A stretch of 5,964 nucleotides of DNA from Sulfuriferula multivorans (GCA_010365175.1 JAAFGW010000196.1:1-5964), one strand, 5' to 3'. Numbered from the stretch's first letter, positions 1-5,964 are shown. Program-made: numbers and translations. Notes: generated from the letters alone by a model not told the origin.

Positions 1-10
1 TCGCGCCTTG

Positions 11-56
11 CCACGCGAGAGCGTGGTTGTTGCCGACTTGTCGGCTTTACAACCAC
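11..56. repeat. two overlapping hairpins sharing one stem arm
   Basis: CCACGC (11-16) and GCGTGG (21-26) form a perfect 6-bp stem around GAGA. GTGGTTGT (23-30) also pairs perfectly with ACAACCAC (49-56), and inside that loop GCCGA (32-36) pairs with TCGGC (41-45). The bases GTGG at 23-26 belong to both stems, so in RNA the two folds exclude each other. The same bases would fold on either strand. No T tract follows. The pairing is seen directly; any switch role is speculation. Confidence 0.6.
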
Positions 57-60
57 GGCC

Positions 61-120
61 TGCCCTTTATGCCTTTATGCCCTTCAGGGTGCTTCAGGGT
101 GCTTCAAGGTGCTTGCGGGT
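61..120. repeat. short tandem repeats, period 8-9 then 10 bp
   Basis: Positions 61-87 hold TGCCCTTTA, TGCCTTTA and TGCCCTT in tandem. From 81 to 120 there are four 10-base units: CCTTCAGGGT, GCTTCAGGGT, GCTTCAAGGT and GCTTGCGGGT, each within two changes of GCTTCAGGGT. A 10-base period is not a multiple of three, which argues against coding sequence. Arrays like this arise by replication slippage and can differ in copy number between strains. Confidence 0.8.
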
Positions 121-174
121 AAAAAATCCATCCGTTTCCTTTTGTTCCCCTATTTCTGATTCACGACACTAGCC

Positions 175-444
175 TTACTCAGGGTTGATGACGACCCGCA
201 CCTCAAGGCCCTGATTGCCTGGCAAAGCCTTGATGGCTTCTGCCGCAGCTTTCAGGGCCATTTCCTCGCCACCGTATTTCACGGTCATATGCTCATCGTC
301 CGGCATCGGCGCGCCCAATGACAAGGGAATAATCGATGAAATACCACTGCCGTGCGAGCCAAAATCCGCCACCAGATAATAGCTGCGATAGACCTCGGCG
401 CCGTCGTTGAGTGTGCCGGTCAGGCGAAGCGATGCGGTCAGCAT
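175..444 (-). CDS. small conserved-looking protein of unknown function, coupled to rlmL
   Basis: This is an 89-residue protein that I do not recognise. It has no signal peptide, membrane segment or cysteine. It looks like a small soluble alpha/beta protein, with strand-like ends (MLTASLRLTGTL and LEVRVVINPE) and a helix-like alanine- and glutamate-rich stretch around residues 60-74. Its ATG lies inside the end of rlmL in the sequence ATGCTGA, so the two genes overlap by 7 bases. No Shine-Dalgarno sequence precedes it, which suggests translation coupled to rlmL. A role linked to rlmL is only an inference from this arrangement. Confidence 0.7.
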   Translation of the reverse strand: MLTASLRLTGTLNDGAEVYRSYYLVADFGSHGSGISSIIPLSLGAPMPDDEHMTVKYGGEEMALKAAAEAIKALPGNQGLEVRVVINPE

Positions 445-1694
445 GATGGCGTCGAGGACGGCTCAGCAGCCGGCTTGTCCCGCATCGAACCCGCGACAAT
501 CTTGTATTGCAGAAAGCGGGTTTCGATCGGGCCGTTGAACAACGGGATACGACGACTGGCCTTGAGACCGAACAACTTGGGCAGCAGGGGATCACCCGAG
601 ATGATCCATGCCTCCCAACCGCTGAAATTTTTCTTCAGCCAATCGCCCATTTGCGGATACCACGCGGCCAGTTCCTCGGCCTCGCCGATCCGTTCGCCAT
701 AAGGCGGGTTAGTGACAATGGTGCCAGTTGGCGCCGGCGCTTTCAGTTCGAGCGCATCAGACACCTCCAAATCTATCGCTTCGGCATAGCCCGCCGCGTC
801 AAGATTGTTGCGCGCTTTGTCGAGCACCCAGCGATCCTGGTCGGCGCCAAAAATAGGCAACTTCGCCAGCGGTTTCTCCTGCGCCTGCGCTTCGGCCTTG
901 ATACGTTTCCACAATTTGGCATCGAAATCACGGTAATGCTCGAACGCGAAATGACGACCCCGGCCGGGTGCGCGATTGAGCGCCATGTCAGCGGCTTCCA
1001 GCAGGATAGTGCCGGCACCGCACATCGGGTCGAACAGCGGTGTGCTGGGGTTCCAGCCCGACAGCATCAACAGCCCGGCAGCAAGGTTTTCCTTGATCGA
1101 CGCCGCGCTCGCCTCGCGCTTGAAGCCACGTTTGAACAGCGGCTCTCCACTGGTATCCAGATAAAAAGTTGCCGCATCAGCTGTAAAAAAAACATATATC
1201 GGAACATTTGGTGTGTCGGTATCCACACTTGGCCGCTCACGCGTTTCTTCGCGGAAGCGGTCACAGATCGCGTCTTTGATTTTGAGCGTGATGAAATTAA
1301 GGCTTTTCAGTGGCGCGTTCTGCGCACCCACTTTCACCGCGATGGTTTTCTTGACGTCGAACCACTCGGGCCACGGCAGCTCAAGCGCTGCGCGGTAGAT
1401 ATGCTCTTCCTTGCGATAACGCGTGAAGCCGACCTTGCGCAAAATACGGGTGGCAATGCGCGAGGTGAGATTGGCGCGCATCTCGGCGGCGGCGTCAGCC
1501 ATGAACAGCACACCGGCGGGCACCTGGCGCACCACCTGCCCGCCGGCCGCTGTGAGCTCGACTTCAAGCAAGGCCTCCAGCCCACGCGGGCAGGTGGCGA
1601 AATGGCTGGCCGGCGGCAGCGCCTCGCGCTCAGGACGAACGGGGTGCGGTGTTTTGGGTCGACGAGGCTGAGATTTGGGGGACTGGGGGTTCAA
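438..1694 (-). CDS. rlmL: 23S rRNA guanine-N2 methyltransferase, RlmL type (THUMP + SAM methyltransferase)
   Basis: This 418-residue cytosolic enzyme should transfer a methyl group from SAM to a guanine N2 of 23S rRNA; G2445 is the target of the E. coli homologue. The N-terminus is a basic, proline-rich tail (1-30). A THUMP RNA-binding region follows at about 60-180, then a Rossmann methyltransferase domain. The SAM-binding motif FDPMCGAGTILLEAA is at 221-235 and the catalytic NPPY of the N2-methylating class is at 329-332, followed by GERIG. The E. coli protein is about 700 residues because RlmK is fused to it; here that half is absent, as in many betaproteobacteria. The start is a TTG at 1694: the frame closes with TAA eight codons upstream, no ATG or GTG lies before the THUMP domain, and a weak AAGAAAG precedes it. 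The exact target base is inferred from family membership. Confidence 0.9.
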   Translation of the reverse strand: MNPQSPKSQPRRPKTPHPVRPEREALPPASHFATCPRGLEALLEVELTAAGGQVVRQVPAGVLFMADAAAEMRANLTSRIATRILRKVGFTRYRKEEHIYRAALELPWPEWFDVKKTIAVKVGAQNAPLKSLNFITLKIKDAICDRFREETRERPSVDTDTPNVPIYVFFTADAATFYLDTSGEPLFKRGFKREASAASIKENLAAGLLMLSGWNPSTPLFDPMCGAGTILLEAADMALNRAPGRGRHFAFEHYRDFDAKLWKRIKAEAQAQEKPLAKLPIFGADQDRWVLDKARNNLDAAGYAEAIDLEVSDALELKAPAPTGTIVTNPPYGERIGEAEELAAWYPQMGDWLKKNFSGWEAWIISGDPLLPKLFGLKASRRIPLFNGPIETRFLQYKIVAGSMRDKPAAEPSSTPSC

Positions 1695-1815
1695 ACGGGG
1701 CTTTCTTAAAACTTAGTGGCTGTTAATAAATAAATTGTTCATTTGAAACTTTCTTTTACAGCCCCTTATGCAGATGTAAGGAAATAATATGAACATGTTA
1801 TTTCCTTACAGGCGC
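1695..1815. promoter_or_regulatory. A+T-rich spacer between hemJ and rlmL
   Basis: This 121-base spacer is much richer in A+T than its surroundings. It is the only place for an rlmL promoter outside hemJ. On the minus strand a TTTCAA (1744-1749) lies 17 bases before TAACAG, a weak -35/-10 candidate. GGCTGT (1718-1723) pairs with ACAGCC (1758-1763) across a long loop. A near direct repeat, TTACAGCCCCTTA at 1756-1768 and TTACAGGCGCTTA at 1806-1818, flanks the large palindrome described separately. The promoter call is tentative. Confidence 0.35.
1775..1810. repeat. perfect 13-bp inverted repeat with 10-base loop
   Basis: TGTAAGGAAATAA at 1775-1787 is answered by its exact reverse complement TTATTTCCTTACA at 1798-1810, with TATGAACATG between. 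The right arm ends five bases past the hemJ stop codon. The stem is A+T-rich and has no T tract after it on the minus strand, so it is a poor intrinsic terminator. It could instead protect the hemJ mRNA end, act as a two-half-site operator upstream of rlmL, or be the remnant of a small repeat element. The symmetry is certain; the role is open. Confidence 0.8.
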
Positions 1816-2229
1816 TTAAAAGGGTTTCAATACAACGAGCAATACGACAATCAGTAAAACCACCACCGGGATTTCATTGAACCAGCGGAACCAAACATGC
1901 GATTTGGTGTTCTGCCTGGCTGCGAACCCACGCAGCAAACGCTTGCAAACGTGGTGATAACCCACCAGTCCGATCACCAGAATCAACTTCAGCCACATCC
2001 AGTTCATGCTGATCGGAAAATACGCCAGCCATAGCCAGATGCCGGTAATCAGCGTCAGCCACATGATGGGCGAAACGAAACGATGCAATTTGTTCGCCAT
2101 CAGCAGCAGGCGGTTGTAGGCTGCGTCGTTCTCCTCCATCGCCAGATTGACGAACAAACGCGGCAGATAGAACAAGCCTGCGAACCAGCTCACCACCATC
2201 ACGATATGAAACGATTTCAGCCACAGCAT
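1816..2229 (-). CDS. hemJ: HemJ-type protoporphyrinogen IX oxidase (CopD-like membrane protein)
   Basis: This 137-residue inner-membrane protein belongs to the HemJ (UPF0093) family. The family oxidises protoporphyrinogen IX to protoporphyrin IX in the penultimate step of haem synthesis in bacteria lacking HemG and HemY. Four membrane helices are visible at about 2-24, 52-70, 78-98 and 117-135. The family marks are present: H8 in the first helix, SWFAGLFYLPRLF at 14-26, WLKLILVIGLVGYHH at 79-93 with K81 and H92, and FNEIP at 117-121. The frame stays open upstream to 2475, but that part is the shadow of the divergent redoxin gene. The ATG at 2229 is chosen because homologues begin here and the next ATG would lose H8. 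No good Shine-Dalgarno sequence precedes it; GGCGG lies 11 bases away. Its start codon shares two bases with the divergent gene. Confidence 0.92.
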   Translation of the reverse strand: MLWLKSFHIVMVVSWFAGLFYLPRLFVNLAMEENDAAYNRLLLMANKLHRFVSPIMWLTLITGIWLWLAYFPISMNWMWLKLILVIGLVGYHHVCKRLLRGFAARQNTKSHVWFRWFNEIPVVVLLIVVLLVVLKPF

Positions 2230-2230
2230 G
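2227..2230. other. head-to-head overlapping start codons (CATG)
   Basis: The palindrome CATG holds both the hemJ start (ATG on the minus strand, 2229-2227) and the redoxin start (ATG on the plus strand, 2228-2230). There is no spacer for promoters or ribosome-binding sites, so each gene's control region must lie inside the coding sequence of the other. Neither start has a clear Shine-Dalgarno sequence. On the minus strand T-rich stretches at about 2231-2254 could serve as a -10 region for hemJ; this is weak. Confidence 0.75.
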
Positions 2231-2776
2231 GATAAAAAAGCCGCCGATCTAATAAAAACAGCTAAGAAATGGACACCGAGTCCGCTGACCCTGATTTTAC
2301 TGGGTTTGGTCGCCTGGCTGTGGTTTCGCCCGCCGGCTGACGTCAGCGAGGAAAACCAGGCCACTTCGCCCTGGCACGTCACATTGCCCGGCAACCAGTT
2401 GCTCAGCAGCGAATCCCTCAAGGGAAAAGTCGTGCTGGTCAACTTCTGGGCAACCTGGTGCCCGTATTGCCGCAAGGAAAAACCGGTGATCGACAGCTTC
2501 TGGCAGGACTATCGCGACAAAGGCTTTGAAGTCGTCTCGATCAGCGTCGACGATACGCCGGAACAGATTGCCGAGTGGATGAAAGACAAGGAGTACGCTT
2601 TCATGGCCACTCCGACCAATGAATCGGTTGTCGCAGCCTTCGGCAACGTCAAAAGCGTGCCGACCTCATTCATCCTCGACACCGAGGGTCATATTCGCCA
2701 CAAAATTGCCGGACAGGTGCATTATCCCCGGCTGGAGAAACTGGTGACGCCGCTGCTACGCCCGTCCGCACAATAA
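2228..2776 (+). CDS. membrane-anchored periplasmic thioredoxin-like protein (TlpA/ResA/DsbE type)
   Basis: This 182-residue protein has a lysine-rich N-terminus, one membrane anchor at about 19-33 (LTLILLGLVAWLWF) and a thioredoxin fold that should face the periplasm. The active site is WATWCPYC at 74-81, with redox cysteines C78 and C81. The cis-proline opposite it is in SVPTSF (P145). FEVVSISVDDT at 100-110 and the EQIAEWMKDKEYAF helix are typical of the TlpA branch. Members pass electrons to disulfides, often for cytochrome c maturation or envelope stress; the substrate cannot be told from sequence. The start is fixed: an in-frame TGA lies at 2207, no other start codon occurs before 2228, and a later start would destroy the membrane anchor. 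Its TAA overlaps the slyX ATG. Divergence from hemJ suggests a haem or cytochrome link, which is inference. Confidence 0.9.
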   Translation: MDKKAADLIKTAKKWTPSPLTLILLGLVAWLWFRPPADVSEENQATSPWHVTLPGNQLLSSESLKGKVVLVNFWATWCPYCRKEKPVIDSFWQDYRDKGFEVVSISVDDTPEQIAEWMKDKEYAFMATPTNESVVAAFGNVKSVPTSFILDTEGHIRHKIAGQVHYPRLEKLVTPLLRPSAQ

Positions 2777-2994
2777 TGAACACCAACACGATTATAGACA
2801 CCCGCCTCAACGAACTCGAAGCCAAGGTCGCCTTTGCCGAAGACCTGATCGAAACACTCAATCAAACCGTGATCCGCCAGCAAGGGCAACTGGATTCACT
2901 CCAGCAGCAGATGCGGCTGCTGCACCAGCAATTCAAGGACGCGCGACCGGACGAAACGCATACGCTGCGCGACGAACTGCCGCCACATTACTGA
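2776..2994 (+). CDS. slyX: SlyX family protein
   Basis: This 72-residue protein matches SlyX in length and form. An almost unbroken coiled coil runs over residues 9-56, with the sequence ETLNQTVIRQQGQLDSLQQQMRLL, and the tail ends in the family's DELPPHY. The biochemical role of SlyX is unknown; the name comes from its location beside slyD in enterics. Its ATG overlaps the TAA of the upstream redoxin in TAATG, a one-base overlap typical of termination-reinitiation, so the pair should be co-translated. Only six bases separate its stop from the stop of the convergent gene, leaving no room for a terminator. Confidence 0.9.
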   Translation: MNTNTIIDTRLNELEAKVAFAEDLIETLNQTVIRQQGQLDSLQQQMRLLHQQFKDARPDETHTLRDELPPHY

Positions 2995-3000
2995 GCAGTA

Positions 3001-3456
3001 TCAATCCGGCTGCACGGCGATTTTCACCACCACTTTACGGATCAAGGCATCACTCACCAAGGGCGCGTGCGCGTCATCCGGATAAAACAGACAAAATGAC
3101 CCGGGTGGCGTCGCAATCCAGCTTCTCGGCGCATCGTTGAAAAACCGGATGTCACGCGCGGCATCGTATTCCGTTGCCGGCTCGACGCACTCGGCCAGCG
3201 GCTTCCAGCCCATTTCGTCGACCCCTTCGAGCACCAGCTGAATATCGATATAACGACAATGGCATTCCAGTTTCGCGTCTATCCGCGTGCGTCCTGTGCA
3301 CGCTTCGACGATTGCGAAGATCTGCTCACCTTGCACCGCATGCACGCCGGGTTTGAGCGTCAGCAAATCCGTGTCGCGCAAGAATGCAAAGGCCCGCGCA
3401 AACAACGGGTGTAACTCGTGGTACCGATCAGACGCACTCAAGGTAGCCAGAATCAT
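3001..3456 (-). CDS. YhcH/YjgK/YiaL family cupin, probable sugar anomerase
   Basis: This 151-residue protein belongs to DUF386. The family includes E. coli YhcH (NanQ, a sialic acid anomerase), the anomerase EbgC and the biofilm protein TabA. It adopts a cupin-like beta barrel with a metal site. Here the hallmark LECHCRYIDIQLVLEG spans residues 63-78, with E64 and H66 as likely metal ligands, and FYPDDAHAP at 124-132 supplies H130. The N-terminal DRYHELHPLFARAFAFL is also typical. The frame extends upstream to 3600, but that part is inside the repeat element; the ATG at 3456 gives the usual family length. No Shine-Dalgarno sequence precedes it, because the element begins two bases upstream. 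No sialic acid or other sugar genes are nearby, so the substrate is unknown. It may be transcribed by readthrough from ettA. Confidence 0.88.
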   Translation of the reverse strand: MILATLSASDRYHELHPLFARAFAFLRDTDLLTLKPGVHAVQGEQIFAIVEACTGRTRIDAKLECHCRYIDIQLVLEGVDEMGWKPLAECVEPATEYDAARDIRFFNDAPRSWIATPPGSFCLFYPDDAHAPLVSDALIRKVVVKIAVQPD

Positions 3457-3457
3457 T

Positions 3458-3476
3458 ATTCTAGAAACCGCAGTTG
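3458..3476 (+). repeat. left terminal inverted repeat
   Basis: ATTCTAGAAACCGCAGTTG. The last 12 bases, AAACCGCAGTTG, are identical to the reverse complement of the right repeat; the two mismatches are near the outer end. It starts two bases before the yhcH start codon. Confidence 0.75.
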
Positions 3477-3703
3477 GACGCGCCCGATGGTGCGTTTGGG
3501 CGGGTGGCTGCCGCGAAGCGACGAGGCGGCAGGCCGGGGCTTGCATACGATTCCACACGGGCTTTAGCCCGTAGTGGATCGGAGTCCCCTTGTGGGGCAA
3601 CGAGGAGCGACAAAGGCAGTCGCACGGCCAGACGTATCAGCGGGTGCGTAGCGCTCTTACCCAAATGGTGAAGGCTATCGAAGGCAAGACAGTCAATACT
3701 CAT
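3461..3703 (-). CDS. doubtful 80-residue reading frame within the repeat element
   Basis: An ATG at 3703 is preceded by AAGGA (3711-3715) at a good 7-base spacing and opens an 80-residue frame that stops with TAG inside the left terminal repeat. The same frame is open further upstream to a TTG inside the right terminal repeat. The product begins MSIDCLAFDSLHHLG and ends in a proline-, arginine- and alanine-rich tail translated from the hairpin region. I recognise no domain. Low-complexity tails of this sort are usual when palindromic repeats are translated, so I favour a chance frame. The well-placed ribosome-binding site is the one reason to keep it listed. Confidence 0.25.
   Translation of the reverse strand: MSIDCLAFDSLHHLGKSATHPLIRLAVRLPLSLLVAPQGDSDPLRAKARVESYASPGLPPRRFAAATRPNAPSGASNCGF
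3508..3532. repeat. GC-rich hairpin in the element
   Basis: CTGCCGC at 3508-3514 pairs perfectly with GCGGCAG at 3526-3532 around an 11-base loop. A related sequence, GAGCGACAAAGGCAG, occurs at 3606-3620; it resembles the AAGCGACGAGGCGGCAG of this hairpin, as if two degraded copies of one palindromic unit are present. Confidence 0.6.
3549..3580. repeat. long near-perfect hairpin in the element
   Basis: The core ACGGGCTTTAGCCCGT (3557-3572) is a perfect palindrome around a tight loop. The stem continues with CCAC (3553-3556) against GTGG (3574-3577) and GAT against ATC, with single bulged bases on each side. CCCC-TTGT-GGGG at 3586-3597 forms another hairpin six bases on. Neither is followed by a T tract on either strand, so they are not standard intrinsic terminators, although they could slow polymerase or protect ettA mRNA. 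Confidence 0.75.
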
Positions 3704-3730
3704 GCGGCATTCCTTGAGGTTAAGAGCGGT

Positions 3731-3749
3731 CAACTGCGGTTTTTAGGAT
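3731..3749 (-). repeat. right terminal inverted repeat
   Basis: Read on the minus strand it is ATCCTAAAAACCGCAGTTG, the partner of the left repeat. Its outer end lies four bases from the ettA stop codon. Confidence 0.75.
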
Positions 3750-3753
3750 TCGT

Positions 3754-5418
<1,665 letters not shown>

Positions 5419-5438
5419 GAATCAAAAATCCAGAAAAG

Positions 5439-5690
5439 TTAGGGTTGAGTTTCGCCCGGGCAACGCGCAAAAGCGCAGCCCTTGTTGGAGTTGCGGCTGA
5501 CATAACTGCCATCGGGACAGGTTTTGACGTCAGCCGGACACATGATGGGATCGTCGGCCACCAAAGGCGGCGGCGGTGCTTCCGGCAAAGCCACTTTGCC
5601 GACGGATGAGCGGACTGGCTTCAGCGACTCGGGTGCACTGCACGCGGCCAGCGTGATTGCCAGGGCGGCTGCAGCCAGAACCCTGATCAA
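5439..5690 (-). CDS. small lipoprotein with a four-cysteine C-terminal domain
   Basis: This 83-residue protein has a lipoprotein signal peptide: MIRVLAAAALAITLAAC, with lipobox LAAC and C17 as the lipidated residue. Serine at +2 predicts sorting to the outer membrane. A proline-rich spacer (35-43) leads to a compact motif with C51, C58, C72 and C77 in the pattern CPADVKTCPDGSYVSRNSN...CAFARCP. I have a general memory of similar CPDGSYVSR motifs in small proteobacterial lipoproteins but know no function. Two disulfides are likely, which fits the thiol-redox gene directly upstream; this is inference. The start is TTG: its TTGA overlaps the stop of the redoxin gene, and AAGGAA lies five bases before it. 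No in-frame ATG gives a complete signal peptide. Confidence 0.82.
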   Translation of the reverse strand: MIRVLAAAALAITLAACSAPESLKPVRSSVGKVALPEAPPPPLVADDPIMCPADVKTCPDGSYVSRNSNKGCAFARCPGETQP

Positions 5691-5964
5691 GTCAGTTCCT
5701 TGTCGAGCATGGCCTTCAATTTCACGAAGTCAAAATCGCCCAGTTTTTGCTCGAGGATGCTGCCATCCTTGCCGATCAGAAAAGTAGTGGGGGTGACCTG
5801 TATATTGCCGAACGCACGGGCGTGTTCGCCATTGACATCAAGCGCCACCGGAAATGGAAGCTGTCGGGTTTTCACGAAGCTGGCAACGTAATTGGGCGGA
5901 TCGTAGCTCATGGCGATGGCGATCACTTCGAAGCCGCGGCCCTTGTACTGATTATAGGTCTCGA
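5687..5964 (-). CDS. TlpA-like thioredoxin-fold protein, N-terminus beyond the window
   Basis: Only the C-terminal 92 residues are present, beginning ETYNQYKGRGFEVIAIAMSYDPP. KGRGFEVIAIAM is the strand after the active-site helix in TlpA/ResA-type redoxins; VTPTTFLIGKDG carries the cis-proline; the final helix is FDFVKLKAMLDKELT. The CxxC motif and any signal peptide or anchor would lie past 5964. The frame continues in step to the edge, so a start inside the window (for example the GTG at 5926) would cut the fold in half and is rejected. Family members act in the periplasm as thiol-disulfide exchange proteins. Its TGA overlaps the TTG start of the lipoprotein gene, so the two are likely co-translated. 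It differs clearly from the redoxin at 2228-2776 and is not a recent copy. Confidence 0.88.
   Translation of the reverse strand, partial: ETYNQYKGRGFEVIAIAMSYDPPNYVASFVKTRQLPFPVALDVNGEHARAFGNIQVTPTTFLIGKDGSILEQKLGDFDFVKLKAMLDKELT
5696..5701 (-). promoter_or_regulatory. Shine-Dalgarno sequence of the lipoprotein gene
   Basis: AAGGAA on the minus strand, five bases before the TTG at 5690 and inside the final codons of the redoxin gene. It is one of the best-formed ribosome-binding sites in the window and decides the non-ATG start. Confidence 0.65.

Larger units (their letters stand above)
1..174. other. non-coding left edge, rich in repeats
   Basis: This stretch lies downstream of the small minus-strand gene that ends at 175. 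All three plus-strand frames stay open from the window edge for some distance, but none reads like a known protein and none has a convincing start. I therefore treat it as intergenic. It contains two overlapping hairpins near the edge, a short 8-9-bp repeat cluster, a 10-bp tandem repeat and a run of six A (T on the minus strand) at 121-126. No GC-rich hairpin sits directly before that T run, so I do not call a terminator. Confidence 0.6.
3458..3749. mobile_element. 292-bp MITE-like / REP-type element with terminal inverted repeats
   Basis: The segment is bounded by ATTCTAGAAACCGCAGTTG (3458-3476) and the reverse complement of ATCCTAAAAACCGCAGTTG (3731-3749), which agree at 17 of 19 positions. 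The inside is dense in inverted repeats: 3481-3502, 3508-3532, 3549-3580, 3586-3597 and 3607-3623. TCATT just outside the left end and TCGTT just outside the right end could be an imperfect 5-bp target duplication; this is weak. It encodes no transposase, so any movement would need one in trans. It fills the whole gap between the ettA stop and the yhcH start. Seen: the repeats and hairpins. Inferred: mobility. It could also be a complex REP/BIME-type intergenic repeat. Confidence 0.65.

Noticed and set aside
121..126. T run as a terminator for the gene ending at 175
   Set aside because: No stable GC hairpin lies directly before it on the minus strand.
507..1709. 400-codon plus-strand open frame opposite rlmL
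   Set aside because: It is the antisense shadow of a clearly recognisable gene in GC-rich DNA; its translation is rich in R, H and Q with no domain.
2230..2475. Upstream extension of the hemJ frame giving a 219-residue protein
   Set aside because: The extra 82 residues are antisense to the redoxin coding region, have no family resemblance, and HemJ homologues begin at the MLWLKSFH methionine.
2981..3015. Bidirectional terminator between slyX and yhcH
   Set aside because: Only six bases separate the stops and I see no GC stem with flanking A/T tracts.
3549..3597. Intrinsic terminator for ettA
   Set aside because: The hairpins are strong, but neither is followed by a T tract on the minus strand, so standard rho-independent termination is not supported.
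3457..3600. Upstream extension of the yhcH frame to 3600 (199 residues)
   Set aside because: The added part translates the palindromic repeat element and exceeds the roughly 150-residue family length; ATG 3456 starts at the usual family N-terminus.
3481..3623. CRISPR array or tRNA-like structure in the hairpin-rich segment
   Set aside because: The repeats are inverted and unequal, without regular direct repeats and spacers, and no cloverleaf with a T-arm is present.

Overview
The window is chromosomal DNA of moderate-to-high G+C, most likely from a betaproteobacterium of the Nitrosomonadales type. The placement rests on the form of HemJ (it starts MLWLKSFHIV and continues with SWFAGLFYLPRLF), a stand-alone RlmL-type methyltransferase without the RlmK half found in enterics, a SlyX ending in PPHY, and an EttA of the usual length. 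The placement is an inference from protein style; no rRNA or tRNA gene is present to confirm it.

Layout, left to right. Positions 1-174 are non-coding, with nested hairpins and a 10-bp tandem repeat. On the minus strand follow a small unknown protein (175-444) and the THUMP-domain rRNA methyltransferase rlmL (438-1694), whose ends overlap by 7 bases. An A+T-rich spacer (1695-1815) carries a perfect 13-bp inverted repeat. Then come hemJ on the minus strand (1816-2229) and, diverging from it, a membrane-anchored thioredoxin-like protein (2228-2776) and slyX (2776-2994) on the plus strand. The hemJ and redoxin start codons share two bases, so there is no spacer between them. A YhcH/NanQ-type cupin (3001-3456, minus) converges on slyX with a six-base gap.

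From the right edge, a minus-strand cluster reads leftwards: a TlpA-like redoxin cut by the window edge (5687-5964), a small lipoprotein (5439-5690) and the ribosome-associated ABC-F ATPase ettA (3754-5418). The first two overlap by 3 bases and ettA begins 20 bases later, so the three look like one operon that could read on into yhcH.

Between ettA and yhcH lies the least ordinary part of the window: a 292-bp segment (3458-3749) bounded by 19-bp terminal inverted repeats that match at 17 of 19 positions. It is filled with hairpins and fits almost exactly between the ettA stop codon and the yhcH start codon. I read it as a non-autonomous, MITE-like or REP-type mobile element. It spans a minus-strand reading frame that starts in one terminal repeat and stops in the other.

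The recognisable genes are housekeeping: rRNA modification, haem synthesis, periplasmic thiol chemistry, translation control and sugar anomer handling. I see no defence system, CRISPR array, toxin or secondary-metabolism cluster. The points worth following up are the terminal-repeat element, the head-to-head start-codon overlap, the palindrome between rlmL and hemJ, and the repeat-rich left edge.
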